A DNA stretch of 64,000 nucleotides from NCBI RefSeq assembly GCF_004138205.1, contig NZ_RXNQ01000032.1, positions 248,001 to 312,000 of the forward strand. The letters are read 5' to 3'. The notes under the pieces were generated by a model, which did no database searches, was not told where the DNA came from, and saw only the letters and a list, made by a program, of their open reading frames with translations. Source of the DNA: Pedobacter sp. SYP-B3415 (GTDB lineage Bacteria; Bacteroidota; Bacteroidia; Sphingobacteriales; Sphingobacteriaceae). Made by a program: the position numbers and the translations under genes. Positions 18,630-27,076 of this stretch are shown one piece after another. Within the stretch, counting starts at the first letter, position 1, and each line of letters opens with the position of its first letter.

Positions 18630-19796
18630 ATGCCGGTCGTCTCATTGCTGGACAACGATTTCTACAAATTCACCATGCAGCATGCAGTGGTCAAGTTGTT
18701 TCCGCAGGCTTGTGTAAAGTATCGGTTTATAAACCGCGGCCGGCACGCGTTTCCTGACGGGTTTGCACTGGAGCTGCAAAAAGCGGTAAACAGCATGCGG
18801 TTGCTCGCATTGGCTGGAGATGAGAAACGTTTTCTTGCCGAGACGTGTCCTTACCTCGACCCCATTTACCTGGACTTTTTGCAAGGTTACAGGTTCGATC
18901 CTGCTGAAGTGCAGATTTCACAGACAGGAAGCGACCTGGAAGTACATATTTCAGGATATTGGTACCGTACAATTTTGTGGGAGGTGCCCATATTATCTCT
19001 GATATCAGAATTGTTTTATCGGCTTACCGGCCAGCCCGAGCCTGCGGCCGATGATGTGCAAATTCCCGCCGCTCACAAGATCGGGAAATACGCAGAGCTG
19101 GGGGTTAAGATAGCCGAATTCGGAACGCGCCGCCGCCATTCGTATCGCGTCCATGACCTGGTCGTCGCTACCCTTGAGCAGCAGGACGTCAGTGCCTTCA
19201 TTGGGACCAGCAATGTTCATCTGGCAATGAAATACGGCACCAAACCTATTGGTACGCATGCGCATGAATGGTTTATGTTCCATGCGGGCAAATATGGTTA
19301 TACGATGGCCAATCACACGGGTCTTCAAAACTGGGTGCGTGTTTATCGCGGCGACCTGGGCATCGCTTTGTCAGATACCTTTACCAGTGAGAACTTTTTC
19401 GCTCAGTTCGACAGGATGTTCGCCAAATTGTTTGATGGCGTAAGACACGATAGCGGAGACCCGCTCGCATTTGCCGATCGCACCATTGCGCATTACCGGC
19501 AATTCAATATTGATCCCAGATCAAAAACCATTATTTTTTCAGATGCTTTGAACGTAGAGAAAGTGAGCCGGATCGCTGATTATTGCCGCGGTAAAATCGG
19601 CATATCATTCGGCATCGGTACGAACTTTACCAACGACGTCGGACTACCGCCCATGAACATCGTGATCAAACTAACCGATGTGCAGCCGCTGGGCGGGCAC
19701 TGGACTGAAGTAGTGAAACTGTCTGACGAGCACAACAAATATACCGGTAGCGCCGCAGCCATATCGCTGGCCCGCCAGGTGCTCCAGCTTGATTGA
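18630..19796 (+). CDS. pncB: Nicotinate phosphoribosyltransferase
   Basis: Converts nicotinate and PRPP to nicotinate mononucleotide in NAD salvage. It opens with SLLDNDFYKFTMQHAV, the family signature. Other conserved segments are EFGTRRRHSYRVHD near residue 165, the catalytic His-region GTHAHEWFM near 210, and DSGDPLAFAD. Length 388, consistent with the short PncB form. It begins 9 bases after the HIT gene stop. Confidence 0.96.
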   Translation: MPVVSLLDNDFYKFTMQHAVVKLFPQACVKYRFINRGRHAFPDGFALELQKAVNSMRLLALAGDEKRFLAETCPYLDPIYLDFLQGYRFDPAEVQISQTGSDLEVHISGYWYRTILWEVPILSLISELFYRLTGQPEPAADDVQIPAAHKIGKYAELGVKIAEFGTRRRHSYRVHDLVVATLEQQDVSAFIGTSNVHLAMKYGTKPIGTHAHEWFMFHAGKYGYTMANHTGLQNWVRVYRGDLGIALSDTFTSENFFAQFDRMFAKLFDGVRHDSGDPLAFADRTIAHYRQFNIDPRSKTIIFSDALNVEKVSRIADYCRGKIGISFGIGTNFTNDVGLPPMNIVIKLTDVQPLGGHWTEVVKLSDEHNKYTGSAAAISLARQVLQLD

Positions 19797-19819
19797 AGTA
19801 GACCCGGTTCGGCGGATCT

Positions 19820-20146
19820 CTATGTAAGTTTCGGATTATTTTTATGCCGTTCGCTATCGCGGATGTCTTTCTTTTCCAGGTTGGCTTCTAAAGCTGTTGT
19901 CAGGTCAATGCCTGTCTGGTTCGCGAGGCAGATCAGCACAAAAAACACATCTGCCAGCTCATCAGCAAGGTTTACCCCTTCATCGCTTTTCTTAAAAGAT
20001 TGTTCGCCATATTTCCGGGCCATAATACGGGCCACCTCACCAACCTCTTCCATCAGGATGGCTGTGTTGGTTAATTCATTGAAATACCTGATTCCGGTCG
20101 TCTGTATCCACTGGTCTACTACCAGCTGCGCGTCTTTAATCGTCAT
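19820..20146 (-). CDS. MazG-like nucleotide pyrophosphohydrolase
   Basis: All-alpha NTP pyrophosphohydrolase of 108 residues. The metal-binding pattern is visible: EEVGEVARIMARKYGE near residues 33-48 and ELADVFFVLICLAN near 63-76. Such proteins hydrolyse non-canonical or excess nucleoside triphosphates to monophosphates. Its start overlaps the end of the upstream GT39 gene by 11 bases, indicating translational coupling at the end of the rsgA-dtd-GT39 operon. Confidence 0.9.
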   Translation of the reverse strand: MTIKDAQLVVDQWIQTTGIRYFNELTNTAILMEEVGEVARIMARKYGEQSFKKSDEGVNLADELADVFFVLICLANQTGIDLTTALEANLEKKDIRDSERHKNNPKLT

Positions 20147-21674
20147 GTAGCTCTTCTTTTATTTCTTCCCGCAATCTTGGGTTGATATCTGTCGTTGCAG
20201 ACTCCAGCAAATATACACTGGTTCCGTACTCACGCGCATACGTGTTCTGCACACTCCCGATCTTCCGGATCCTTTTGAACAAGCGTTGTTCTTCATTTCT
20301 CCGGGGATCCTGTTCGCCTGCCTCCCGTATCAGGATAAGATGTTTAACCGGCTTGCTGAGATCAAACCAATACAGATAGTCAGCATTATAAGACAGGCAG
20401 TTCATGCTTTTAAATTTCGAATAATAATTGATTGCGCCTGCCTGACCATAGTTATTTGCACGAACAAGGACGGCACTCCGCCCCGGCACCAAGGCGTATG
20501 CCCGGTCAGCGATTTTGGCCAGTTCCCGCCATCCCTGCATATCTGCAAAATCCTGCGGCAGCTGGTGGTCTTTTCCATCCTCCCACCTCAGCAGTCCGAT
20601 TTTTTGAAAACGCCCCTGATTTTCCACGATTTTCCCGGGCGACCACAACGGCATCAGGAAGGGAATGAAAAGAATAAGCGAACCTATGCTCGCAGTCAAT
20701 ACGGCGCCCGTTACAACCGGACGTTTGTTTAACTTGTCAGCGAGAAATAGGGCGCCAAAAGAAAGCAGAACAGGGTATAGCCCCAAAGCATAATAATCTT
20801 TTGCCCTGAAGTAACAAAAGACAGTCATGGTAAAAAGATAGGTAAGCAACACCCATCTGTGACGCCTGAAGGGGCGATAGCACGCGAGCGCAACCAAACC
20901 ACTGATCAGAAAGACAATGCTGTTGATGAAATACAGTACCTGGTTAGTCAGAAAATCAGTTCTGTTTACATGCACGAGCTGGCTGCGGCTTAATTCGAGC
21001 ATGTGTCTGACCACCGGAAAGTTATAGTACACCTGCCAGATCAGGTTCGGCAGCACGAGCACCAAGGCCAGAAGCAAAGCTAAATAAAGATGCCTGTTAA
21101 CAAAGACCCGCCTTTGCGGCAGGAGCAGCAGTGCAGGAAGCAGTCCTATGCCCAGGAACACGATGTTGTATTTGTTTAGAAAGCCTACCGCAGCCCAGAT
21201 AGCCATTGTATACAGCTGAGAGGCCTTGCCAGTTTCGAAATGCGCTATCAGGTGATAGAAAACTGCGGTCCAGGCCAGAACATCGAAGGAGTTTGGCTGA
21301 TACAAGGTGTTCAACCGAAGCAGGGCAGAGCACAGGCAGGCCACGGCAACAAAACTGCAGGCCAGCAGTCCGCCTTTCAGCAGGCGAACGGTTTTCCAGC
21401 TATAGAAAATTGTCAGGGCACCAAACACGGCTGGAAACAGCCTTACCCAGAAAAATCCGCCACCCAGTTCTTTGATCAAGGCAGATAAAAATCCGGTCAG
21501 CGGTGGAACGGAAGTATAACCAGCAGCCAGATGACTGCCCAGGTCCAGGTGCAGGTATTCATCGCGGTGAAGTTCGTATGCCGGATTGACCAGGGCAAAC
21601 GACAAGACAACTTTTAAAATCAGAAAAAAGGAGAGCAGCGCGTTTTCCGGCTTGTTGAGCGTGGTGAATTTCAC
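20136..21674 (-). CDS. GT39/ArnT-like membrane glycosyltransferase
   Basis: A 512-residue inner-membrane protein of the GT-C fold (PMT_2/ArnT-like), with about ten hydrophobic spans in the first 350 residues. The first periplasmic loop carries the acidic catalytic region NPAYELHRDEYLHLDLG near residues 28-44; the DE pair matches the DD/DE motif of the family. The C-terminal 150 residues form a soluble domain. It transfers a sugar from a lipid carrier to an envelope acceptor; neither is identifiable. It stands between dtd and the mazG-like gene, which I recall as adjacent in other Bacteroidota. Confidence 0.85.
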   Translation of the reverse strand: MKFTTLNKPENALLSFFLILKVVLSFALVNPAYELHRDEYLHLDLGSHLAAGYTSVPPLTGFLSALIKELGGGFFWVRLFPAVFGALTIFYSWKTVRLLKGGLLACSFVAVACLCSALLRLNTLYQPNSFDVLAWTAVFYHLIAHFETGKASQLYTMAIWAAVGFLNKYNIVFLGIGLLPALLLLPQRRVFVNRHLYLALLLALVLVLPNLIWQVYYNFPVVRHMLELSRSQLVHVNRTDFLTNQVLYFINSIVFLISGLVALACYRPFRRHRWVLLTYLFTMTVFCYFRAKDYYALGLYPVLLSFGALFLADKLNKRPVVTGAVLTASIGSLILFIPFLMPLWSPGKIVENQGRFQKIGLLRWEDGKDHQLPQDFADMQGWRELAKIADRAYALVPGRSAVLVRANNYGQAGAINYYSKFKSMNCLSYNADYLYWFDLSKPVKHLILIREAGEQDPRRNEEQRLFKRIRKIGSVQNTYAREYGTSVYLLESATTDINPRLREEIKEELHDD

Positions 21675-21728
21675 AAATCAATTGGTCATTTTTGTGAATT
21701 TACGAAAAACGAGTTTCGAATGATATGC

Positions 21729-22181
21729 TTATTCTTTGTTTTTGGTATCGATAAAGATGGTTACCGGGCCATCATTAAGTAAAGAGATTTTCATATCAGC
21801 GCCGAATATGCCGGTTTCCGTTTTCCTGCCCAGCATCTGCGCCAGCGTCGATGCCATGTTTTCGTAAAGCGGAATGGCCACGGGTGGCTTGGCGGCGCGT
21901 GTAAAACCGGGACGGTTTCCTTTTCTGGTGGATGCAAAAAGCGTAAACTGACTGATAAGCAGTATACTGCCGTTTATGTCGGCAAGCGAGCGGTTCATTA
22001 ATCCCTCGTCGTCGCTAAAAATGCGCATGTTTACAATCTTTTGCGCCAGCCATCCGGTGTCTTCTTCCGTGTCTGCATCTTCAACACCAAGAAGAACAAG
22101 CAGTCCTGCCGCGATACGACCGGTAATTTCTCCGTCGACCGTGCATGATGCTTCCGTAACACGTTGAATAATTGCTCTCAT
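21729..22181 (-). CDS. dtd: D-aminoacyl-tRNA deacylase
   Basis: Hydrolyses D-aminoacyl-tRNAs and Gly-tRNA(Ala), protecting translation from D-amino acids. Conserved elements are MRAIIQRVTEASCTVDG at the start, ISQFTLFASTRKGNRPGF near residues 75-92, and the Gly-cisPro-like segment NDGPVTIFIDT near the end. The 150 residues are full length. It lies 21 bases after rsgA. Confidence 0.96.
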   Translation of the reverse strand: MRAIIQRVTEASCTVDGEITGRIAAGLLVLLGVEDADTEEDTGWLAQKIVNMRIFSDDEGLMNRSLADINGSILLISQFTLFASTRKGNRPGFTRAAKPPVAIPLYENMASTLAQMLGRKTETGIFGADMKISLLNDGPVTIFIDTKNKE

Positions 22182-22202
22182 ATTCTAGTAGTAGATGCTT
22201 GG

Positions 22203-23123
22203 TTAGTGCCGGGTGTCGTTACCATGATAAATGCTGAGATAACTTTCATAGCGCGAGAGGGCTATTTCGCCTTGCTGAACAGCATCCATCACAGCACAGC
22301 CGGGCTCGTTGATATGTCTGCAGTTATTAAACCGGCAGTTTGATGAGGTTTTAAAGATTTCCGGGAAAAAATGCCCCAGTTCTTGTGGCTCAATGTCAAT
22401 AATGCCCAGCTCACGGATTCCCGGCGTATCCACGATATGACCTCCCTGCGGCAAGGGATACATTTCCGCAAAGGTTGTGGTATGTTGTCCTTTGTCGCTC
22501 CAGTCTGAAACTGCCCCAGTCCGGATCTCCCTGTCAGGCAGCAAAGCATTGATCAGGCTGGATTTGCCTACGCCCGAGTGGCCGGAGATCAGCGTTGTCT
22601 TACCGGCAATGACATCCTGCAGATTATCTATGTTGGTGCCTTCAATAGCCGAAACTTCATAACATGGATAATTGATGTCTTCATAGATAGCCTTGAAATC
22701 CTGCAGAATCCCGAGGCCTTCGTCGCTGAACAGGTCCAGTTTATTAAAAACCAGCATGGCCGGGATATCGTAGGCCTCCGCCGTAACAAGAAAACGGTCT
22801 ATAAAACCAAGTGATGTCCGGGGCGAGGCGAGCGTAACGACCAGCAAGGCAAGGTCCAGGTTGGTTGCCAGAATCTGCGCCTGCCTTGAAAGGTTAATAG
22901 ATTTCCGGATAATGTAGTTCCGTCGCGGCAGCAGCTCGGTGATCAGAGCGGTTTCGCCGCCTGGTTCAAACTGAAGTTTAACACGATCCCCAACTGCAAT
23001 GGGGTTGGTTGTTTTGATTCCTTTAATGCGAAACTTTCCAAGGATACGGCAATCGTATGTATTGCCATTGTCTGCCAGCACCTGGTACCAGCTCCCGGTC
23101 GATTTTATAACTAGTCCCTGCAT
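22203..23123 (-). CDS. rsgA: Ribosome small-subunit GTPase RsgA
   Basis: Circularly permuted GTPase that checks 30S maturation. It has an N-terminal OB-fold, then G4 (NKLD, in LVFNKLDLF) ahead of G1 (GHSGVGKSS near residues 181-189) and G3 (DTPGIRELG), the permuted order diagnostic of the family. A zinc knuckle of C-x4-C-x-H-x5-C type (NCRFNNCRHINEPGC) lies near residue 265. Length 306. It is the first gene of the rsgA-dtd-GT39-mazG operon. Confidence 0.97.
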   Translation of the reverse strand: MQGLVIKSTGSWYQVLADNGNTYDCRILGKFRIKGIKTTNPIAVGDRVKLQFEPGGETALITELLPRRNYIIRKSINLSRQAQILATNLDLALLVVTLASPRTSLGFIDRFLVTAEAYDIPAMLVFNKLDLFSDEGLGILQDFKAIYEDINYPCYEVSAIEGTNIDNLQDVIAGKTTLISGHSGVGKSSLINALLPDREIRTGAVSDWSDKGQHTTTFAEMYPLPQGGHIVDTPGIRELGIIDIEPQELGHFFPEIFKTSSNCRFNNCRHINEPGCAVMDAVQQGEIALSRYESYLSIYHGNDTRH

Positions 23124-23430
23124 AAAGTCTCGTAAAGGTATAAAAAAACGTACGAACGCCGCCAGCTGTCATCCGCGATTTGCACGTGAGTAATCATTCT
23201 GCCGGGGGTGCCGGCTAACCGTACTGCCCCTGAAAAGTAAACCGGATTGAAGCGGCCGCCCGGAGGTACGACGGCTACAGCGGAGAGCCGGGCCAGCGCT
23301 GACCGGGCTGTGCTTTTGCTTTCCATAACGGAAATATCAGCTTATAGTTTGGCAGGCAGAATTCTGGAGTGATAAATTGACAATGCAAAACCGTTTTAGT
23401 TGAATTATTTTGAAAAATATTTTAATATGG
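23124..23430. other. Intergenic stretch between rsgA and the thr leader
   Basis: No firmly supported gene. A 71-codon open frame on the minus strand (23111-23326) overlaps the rsgA start by 13 bases; it shows no family motif and is treated as doubtful. The right-hand part becomes AT-rich toward the thr promoter. Confidence 0.4.
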
Positions 23431-23462
23431 TTTGCATGTTTAAAAAATAATAGCCTTCTTTG
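23431..23462 (+). promoter_or_regulatory. Predicted thr operon promoter
   Basis: TTTG at 23431-23434 is followed after exactly 20 bases by CTTCTTTG at 23455-23462, which keeps the TTTG half of the Bacteroidota -7 box but not the TA half. Transcription would start near 23469, about 20 bases before the leader-peptide ATG. The same TTTG-N20 spacing recurs at other promoters in this window. Confidence 0.4.
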
Positions 23463-23489
23463 CCTGTGTAGAAAATACACGAACTAAAC

Positions 23490-23561
23490 ATGTACAACAA
23501 TCAATCGATTATTACAACCATTATTACCACCATCGGGGACAACCGGAGGAAGGAAAGCTAA
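23490..23561 (+). CDS. thr operon leader peptide
   Basis: A 23-codon open frame directly upstream of the attenuator. After MYNNQS come nine consecutive regulatory codons, Ile-Ile-Thr-Thr-Ile-Ile-Thr-Thr-Ile (23508-23534), then a short basic tail and TAA. Five Ile and four Thr in a row is the pattern expected of a leader that senses threonyl- and isoleucyl-tRNA charging, as in the E. coli thr operon. The downstream genes make threonine, the precursor of isoleucine. It is too short for ordinary gene finding. Confidence 0.85.
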   Translation: MYNNQSIITTIITTIGDNRRKES

Positions 23562-23630
23562 TGCTGTAAAAATCGAAGAAAAGATAGAACACAAAAAGCG
23601 CCTTCCTCAAAACGGAAGGCGCTTTTTTTT
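23546..23630 (+). promoter_or_regulatory. thr attenuator: antiterminator and terminator
   Basis: The terminator stem AAAGCGCCTTCC (23595-23606) pairs with GGAAGGCGCTTT (23614-23625) and runs into a T tract ending at 23630, 14 bases before thrA. GAGGAAGG at 23546-23553, inside the last codons of the leader peptide, is exactly complementary to CCTTCCTC at 23601-23608, the 5' arm of the terminator plus two loop bases. A ribosome stalled on the Ile/Thr codons would leave 23546-23553 free to block the terminator. A ribosome that reaches the stop codon at 23559-23561 would cover it and allow termination. Confidence 0.85.
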
Positions 23631-23644
23631 ATGACCTGAACCAA

Positions 23645-26095
23645 ATGAAAGTATTAAAATTCGGCGGAACATCGGTAGGATCGCTGCAAAGTATCAGCAC
23701 GCTGATCGAGATTGTTAAACAGGAGCAGGCTGAGGGCAACCCAGTAGTGGTCCTTTCGGCTATGAGCGGCGTAACCAACCTGCTAACTGCCATGGCCGCC
23801 AAGGCTGAAAAGGGCGAGGACTATAGTGACGACCTCAAACATATCGAAAAACGGCACTTTGATGTTGTCAAGGCTTTGCTTCCCGCCGGGCTCCAGAATC
23901 CGGTACTCACCCGGCTAAAAATTTATTTTAATGAACTTGAAGATCTCCTTCAGGCCGTATTTAACCTCCGTGAACTGAGCCTTCAAACCCGCGACCTCAT
24001 CCTGAGCTACGGCGAGCGCTGCAGTACCCTGATGGTTAGCCACATTGCCAACAAACATTTCGAAGGCAGCCTGTTTGTAGACGGTTCTGAATTAATAAAA
24101 ACCAACAGCGATTTTGGGTCTGCCCGGGTAGAAACCGAATTGACCGAGCGGCTGATCAGCGCATTTTATCGTGCACACACCGGCCGCGTGTTATTTGTTA
24201 CCGGATTTATTGCCAGCAATGCGCAAAACCGGCTGACTACGCTTGGCCGCGGCGGAAGCGACTACACGGCCGCTGTATGGGCGTCTGCGCTGAATGCGAC
24301 CGAGATACAGATCTGGACAGATGTAAACGGCATGATGACCGCCGATCCGCGCATGGTAAGCAAGGCATTTCCGCTTCCCGAACTTAGTTATACAGAGGCC
24401 ATGGAGCTTTCATATTTCGGCGCCAAGGTCATTTATCCGCCAACAATGATTCCGGCCTTTCTCAAGAAGATTCCGATCGTCATAAAAAATACTTTTCAGC
24501 CTGACTTTCCCGGCACTTACATCCGCAATGATGTCCGTGCTTCAGAACTGCTGATCAAGGGGATTTCGTCTATTGATGAGATCAGCATCATCAACCTGTC
24601 GGGCAGCGGGATGGTGGGCAAGACGGGCTTTAGTGGCCGGTTGTTTTCACTACTGTCGCGCGAGCAGATCAATATCGTGCTGATTACACAATCGTCTTCA
24701 GAGCACAGCATTACTTTCGCGGTTAAACCCGAAGATGCGGTCCGCGCCGTGGCGCTGATCAGTAAGGAATTTGAACTTGAGCTGGATGCACGGAAGCTTG
24801 ATATGCCGGAAATCGAAAATGATCTTTCCGTGCTGGCTATTGTGGGCGAAAATATGAAACACACGCCCGGCATGTCAGGGAAACTGTTTCATGCGCTTGG
24901 GCGTAATGGCGTTAACGTCAGGGCCATCGCCCAGGGTTCTTCCGAATACAATATTTCGGTGATCCTGACCCGAAGTGATCTTTCAAAGGCTGTAAACGCT
25001 GTTCACGATGCCTTCTTCACCGAATTGAAGCGTACGCTGAATGTGTTTTGCGTAGGTACAGGCAACATAGGCAAGACCCTGTTTAGGCAGTTGCAGGAAC
25101 AGGCAGCGTTTCTGGCGACAAACAATGACCTGCAGGTGAAAGTGATCGGCATGGCCAATACAAGGCAAATGTACTTCGATGAACATGGCATTGACCTGAA
25201 TGCGTGGGAAGATGTATTGCCCGCACACGGGGAACCGGCAGACCTTGCACAGTTTGTTCAACGCATGAAAGCATTTAATCTCCCCAATTGTGTGTTCGTG
25301 GATAATACAGCCAGCGAAGCCCCGGTGGCATTTTACCAAAGCGTGCTTGCCAGCAGCATTTCGGTAGTTACCTGTAACAAGATAGGAAATTCGGGTTCGC
25401 TTGAGCAGTACCGCAGTTTCAAGGATACAGCCCGGCGTTTCGGGGTCGATTTCTTTTACGAAACCAATGTAGGTGCCGGACTTCCGATCATCAAAACACT
25501 CAAGGATCTGATGGTAAGCGGCGATAAACTTTCAAAGATCGAGGCGATCCTTTCGGGTACCATCTCCTTTATCTTCAACAATTTTAACGGAACACATGAT
25601 TTTGCCTCTATTGTGCAAACTGCACAGGACAAGGGTTATACGGAACCGGATCCGCGCGACGATCTGAATGGCAAAGACTTTATGCGCAAAATGCTGATCC
25701 TGGCACGCGATGCCGGCTACCCGATGGAATCGTCTGACGTAGTTATCGAGAATATTCTCCCCGAATCCTGCCTGCAGGCAGCCAGTGTTCCGGAATTTTA
25801 TGAAGAGCTTGTTCGCAACCGCGATTATTTTGAAAAGTTGAAAACAGATGCGGAGCGTTCGGGAAAGGTGCTGCGCTACATCGGAACCCTGGAAAACGGT
25901 TCTGTGCGCATTGCGCTCGAAATGGTCGATGAAAGCCATCCCTTTTACATGCTCTCAGGCAGTGACAACATCATCTCGTTTACCACCGACCGTTATAAAG
26001 ACCGTCCGCTCGTTGTAAAGGGGCCCGGTGCGGGAGCAGAAGTTACCGCAGCCGGTGTATTTGCTGATATTATGAATGTAGGGCATCGCCTGTAG
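23645..26095 (+). CDS. thrA: Bifunctional aspartokinase/homoserine dehydrogenase
   Basis: Catalyses the first and third steps of threonine synthesis: phosphorylation of aspartate and reduction of aspartate semialdehyde. The N-terminal aspartokinase opens with KVLKFGGTSVG. Two ACT-like regulatory segments follow around residues 310-455 (SIINLSGSGMVGKTG, LAIVGENMKHTPG). The homoserine dehydrogenase begins near residue 465 with VFCVGTGNIGKT and carries the catalytic region GAGLPIIKTLKDL. At 816 residues it is a full-length fusion. It starts 14 bases after the attenuator T tract and heads thrABC. End-product control through the ACT regions is likely, in addition to attenuation. Confidence 0.97.
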   Translation: MKVLKFGGTSVGSLQSISTLIEIVKQEQAEGNPVVVLSAMSGVTNLLTAMAAKAEKGEDYSDDLKHIEKRHFDVVKALLPAGLQNPVLTRLKIYFNELEDLLQAVFNLRELSLQTRDLILSYGERCSTLMVSHIANKHFEGSLFVDGSELIKTNSDFGSARVETELTERLISAFYRAHTGRVLFVTGFIASNAQNRLTTLGRGGSDYTAAVWASALNATEIQIWTDVNGMMTADPRMVSKAFPLPELSYTEAMELSYFGAKVIYPPTMIPAFLKKIPIVIKNTFQPDFPGTYIRNDVRASELLIKGISSIDEISIINLSGSGMVGKTGFSGRLFSLLSREQINIVLITQSSSEHSITFAVKPEDAVRAVALISKEFELELDARKLDMPEIENDLSVLAIVGENMKHTPGMSGKLFHALGRNGVNVRAIAQGSSEYNISVILTRSDLSKAVNAVHDAFFTELKRTLNVFCVGTGNIGKTLFRQLQEQAAFLATNNDLQVKVIGMANTRQMYFDEHGIDLNAWEDVLPAHGEPADLAQFVQRMKAFNLPNCVFVDNTASEAPVAFYQSVLASSISVVTCNKIGNSGSLEQYRSFKDTARRFGVDFFYETNVGAGLPIIKTLKDLMVSGDKLSKIEAILSGTISFIFNNFNGTHDFASIVQTAQDKGYTEPDPRDDLNGKDFMRKMLILARDAGYPMESSDVVIENILPESCLQAASVPEFYEELVRNRDYFEKLKTDAERSGKVLRYIGTLENGSVRIALEMVDESHPFYMLSGSDNIISFTTDRYKDRPLVVKGPGAGAEVTAAGVFADIMNVGHRL

Positions 26096-26122
26096 ACTCC
26101 CGGTCCATAGTCCAAAGAAAAA

Positions 26123-27058
26123 ATGAAAGATACCATCAAAGTTTTTGCACCGGCCACAGTGGCCAATGTTGTCTGCGGTTTTGACGTGCTTGGTTTTGCC
26201 GTCAACGAGCCGGGCGACGAAGTAGTTATGCGCCGGAAAGATAAACCCGGCATTACCATCAGCCTGATTACGGGTGATGAAGGCAGGCTGCCGCGTGAGG
26301 CCTCCAGGAATACAGTCAGCGCCAGTGTACAGCACTATCTGGAACATCTCGGCAAAGGAGAGCTGGGGTTTGATATTGAACTTCATAAAAAGATGCCTAT
26401 CGGCAGCGGACTTGGCTCCAGCTCTGCCAGCACGGTTGCGGGTCTGTTTGCTGTGAACGAACTGTTGGGCCGGCCGCTATCTGCCCGTGAACTGGTTCCT
26501 TTTGCTATGAAAGGAGAGGAGCTGGCCTGTGGTTACGGCCATGCAGACAATGTTGCGCCGGCATTGATGGGCGGTTTTGTCCTTATTCGCAGCTACCAGC
26601 CGCTCGACCTGGTGGCGCTGCCTTTTCCTGACGATCTTTATGCGGCTATTGTTTACCCTGAGGTCGATGTTCCGACCAAAGACGCCAGGCAGATGATTCG
26701 CAACAAAGTATTGCTGAAAGATGCGGTTACCCAATGGGGAAATGTAGCTGGTCTGGTAAGCGGACTTTTTATGAAAGACCTTGCCCTCATGGGGCGCAGC
26801 ATGCAGGATGTTCTTGTTGAGCCCGTACGTTCCATCCTGATTCCTGAATTTGACAGAATGCGTGAACTGGCCATGGATGCCGGTGCCGCGGGCTTCGGTA
26901 TATCGGGTTCGGGTCCCTCTGTCTTTGCCCTCGCGGGCGACAGGGAAACAGCGCGCAAAATCACCTTTGAATTGCAGAGCCACCTGCACAGGGCAAACAT
27001 CAACAGCAAGAGTTTTGTATCTCAGGTAAACGCCGAAGGACCAAAAATTCTCGACTAA
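26123..27058 (+). CDS. thrB: Homoserine kinase
   Basis: GHMP-family kinase that phosphorylates homoserine, the step between ThrA and ThrC. The ATP-binding motif PIGSGLGSSSAST lies near residues 92-104, and the C-terminal GHMP motif is GFGISGSGPSVFALAG near residue 255. Length 311, typical for ThrB. It begins 27 bases after thrA and 18 bases before thrC. Confidence 0.97.
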   Translation: MKDTIKVFAPATVANVVCGFDVLGFAVNEPGDEVVMRRKDKPGITISLITGDEGRLPREASRNTVSASVQHYLEHLGKGELGFDIELHKKMPIGSGLGSSSASTVAGLFAVNELLGRPLSARELVPFAMKGEELACGYGHADNVAPALMGGFVLIRSYQPLDLVALPFPDDLYAAIVYPEVDVPTKDARQMIRNKVLLKDAVTQWGNVAGLVSGLFMKDLALMGRSMQDVLVEPVRSILIPEFDRMRELAMDAGAAGFGISGSGPSVFALAGDRETARKITFELQSHLHRANINSKSFVSQVNAEGPKILD

Positions 27059-27076
27059 TCCTAACAACCAAGAACC

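Noticed and set aside
23111..23326. A 71-codon open frame overlapping the rsgA start on the minus strand.
   Set aside because: No recognisable motif, no initiation signal, and the overlap with rsgA is explained equally well by chance in a moderately GC-rich stretch.
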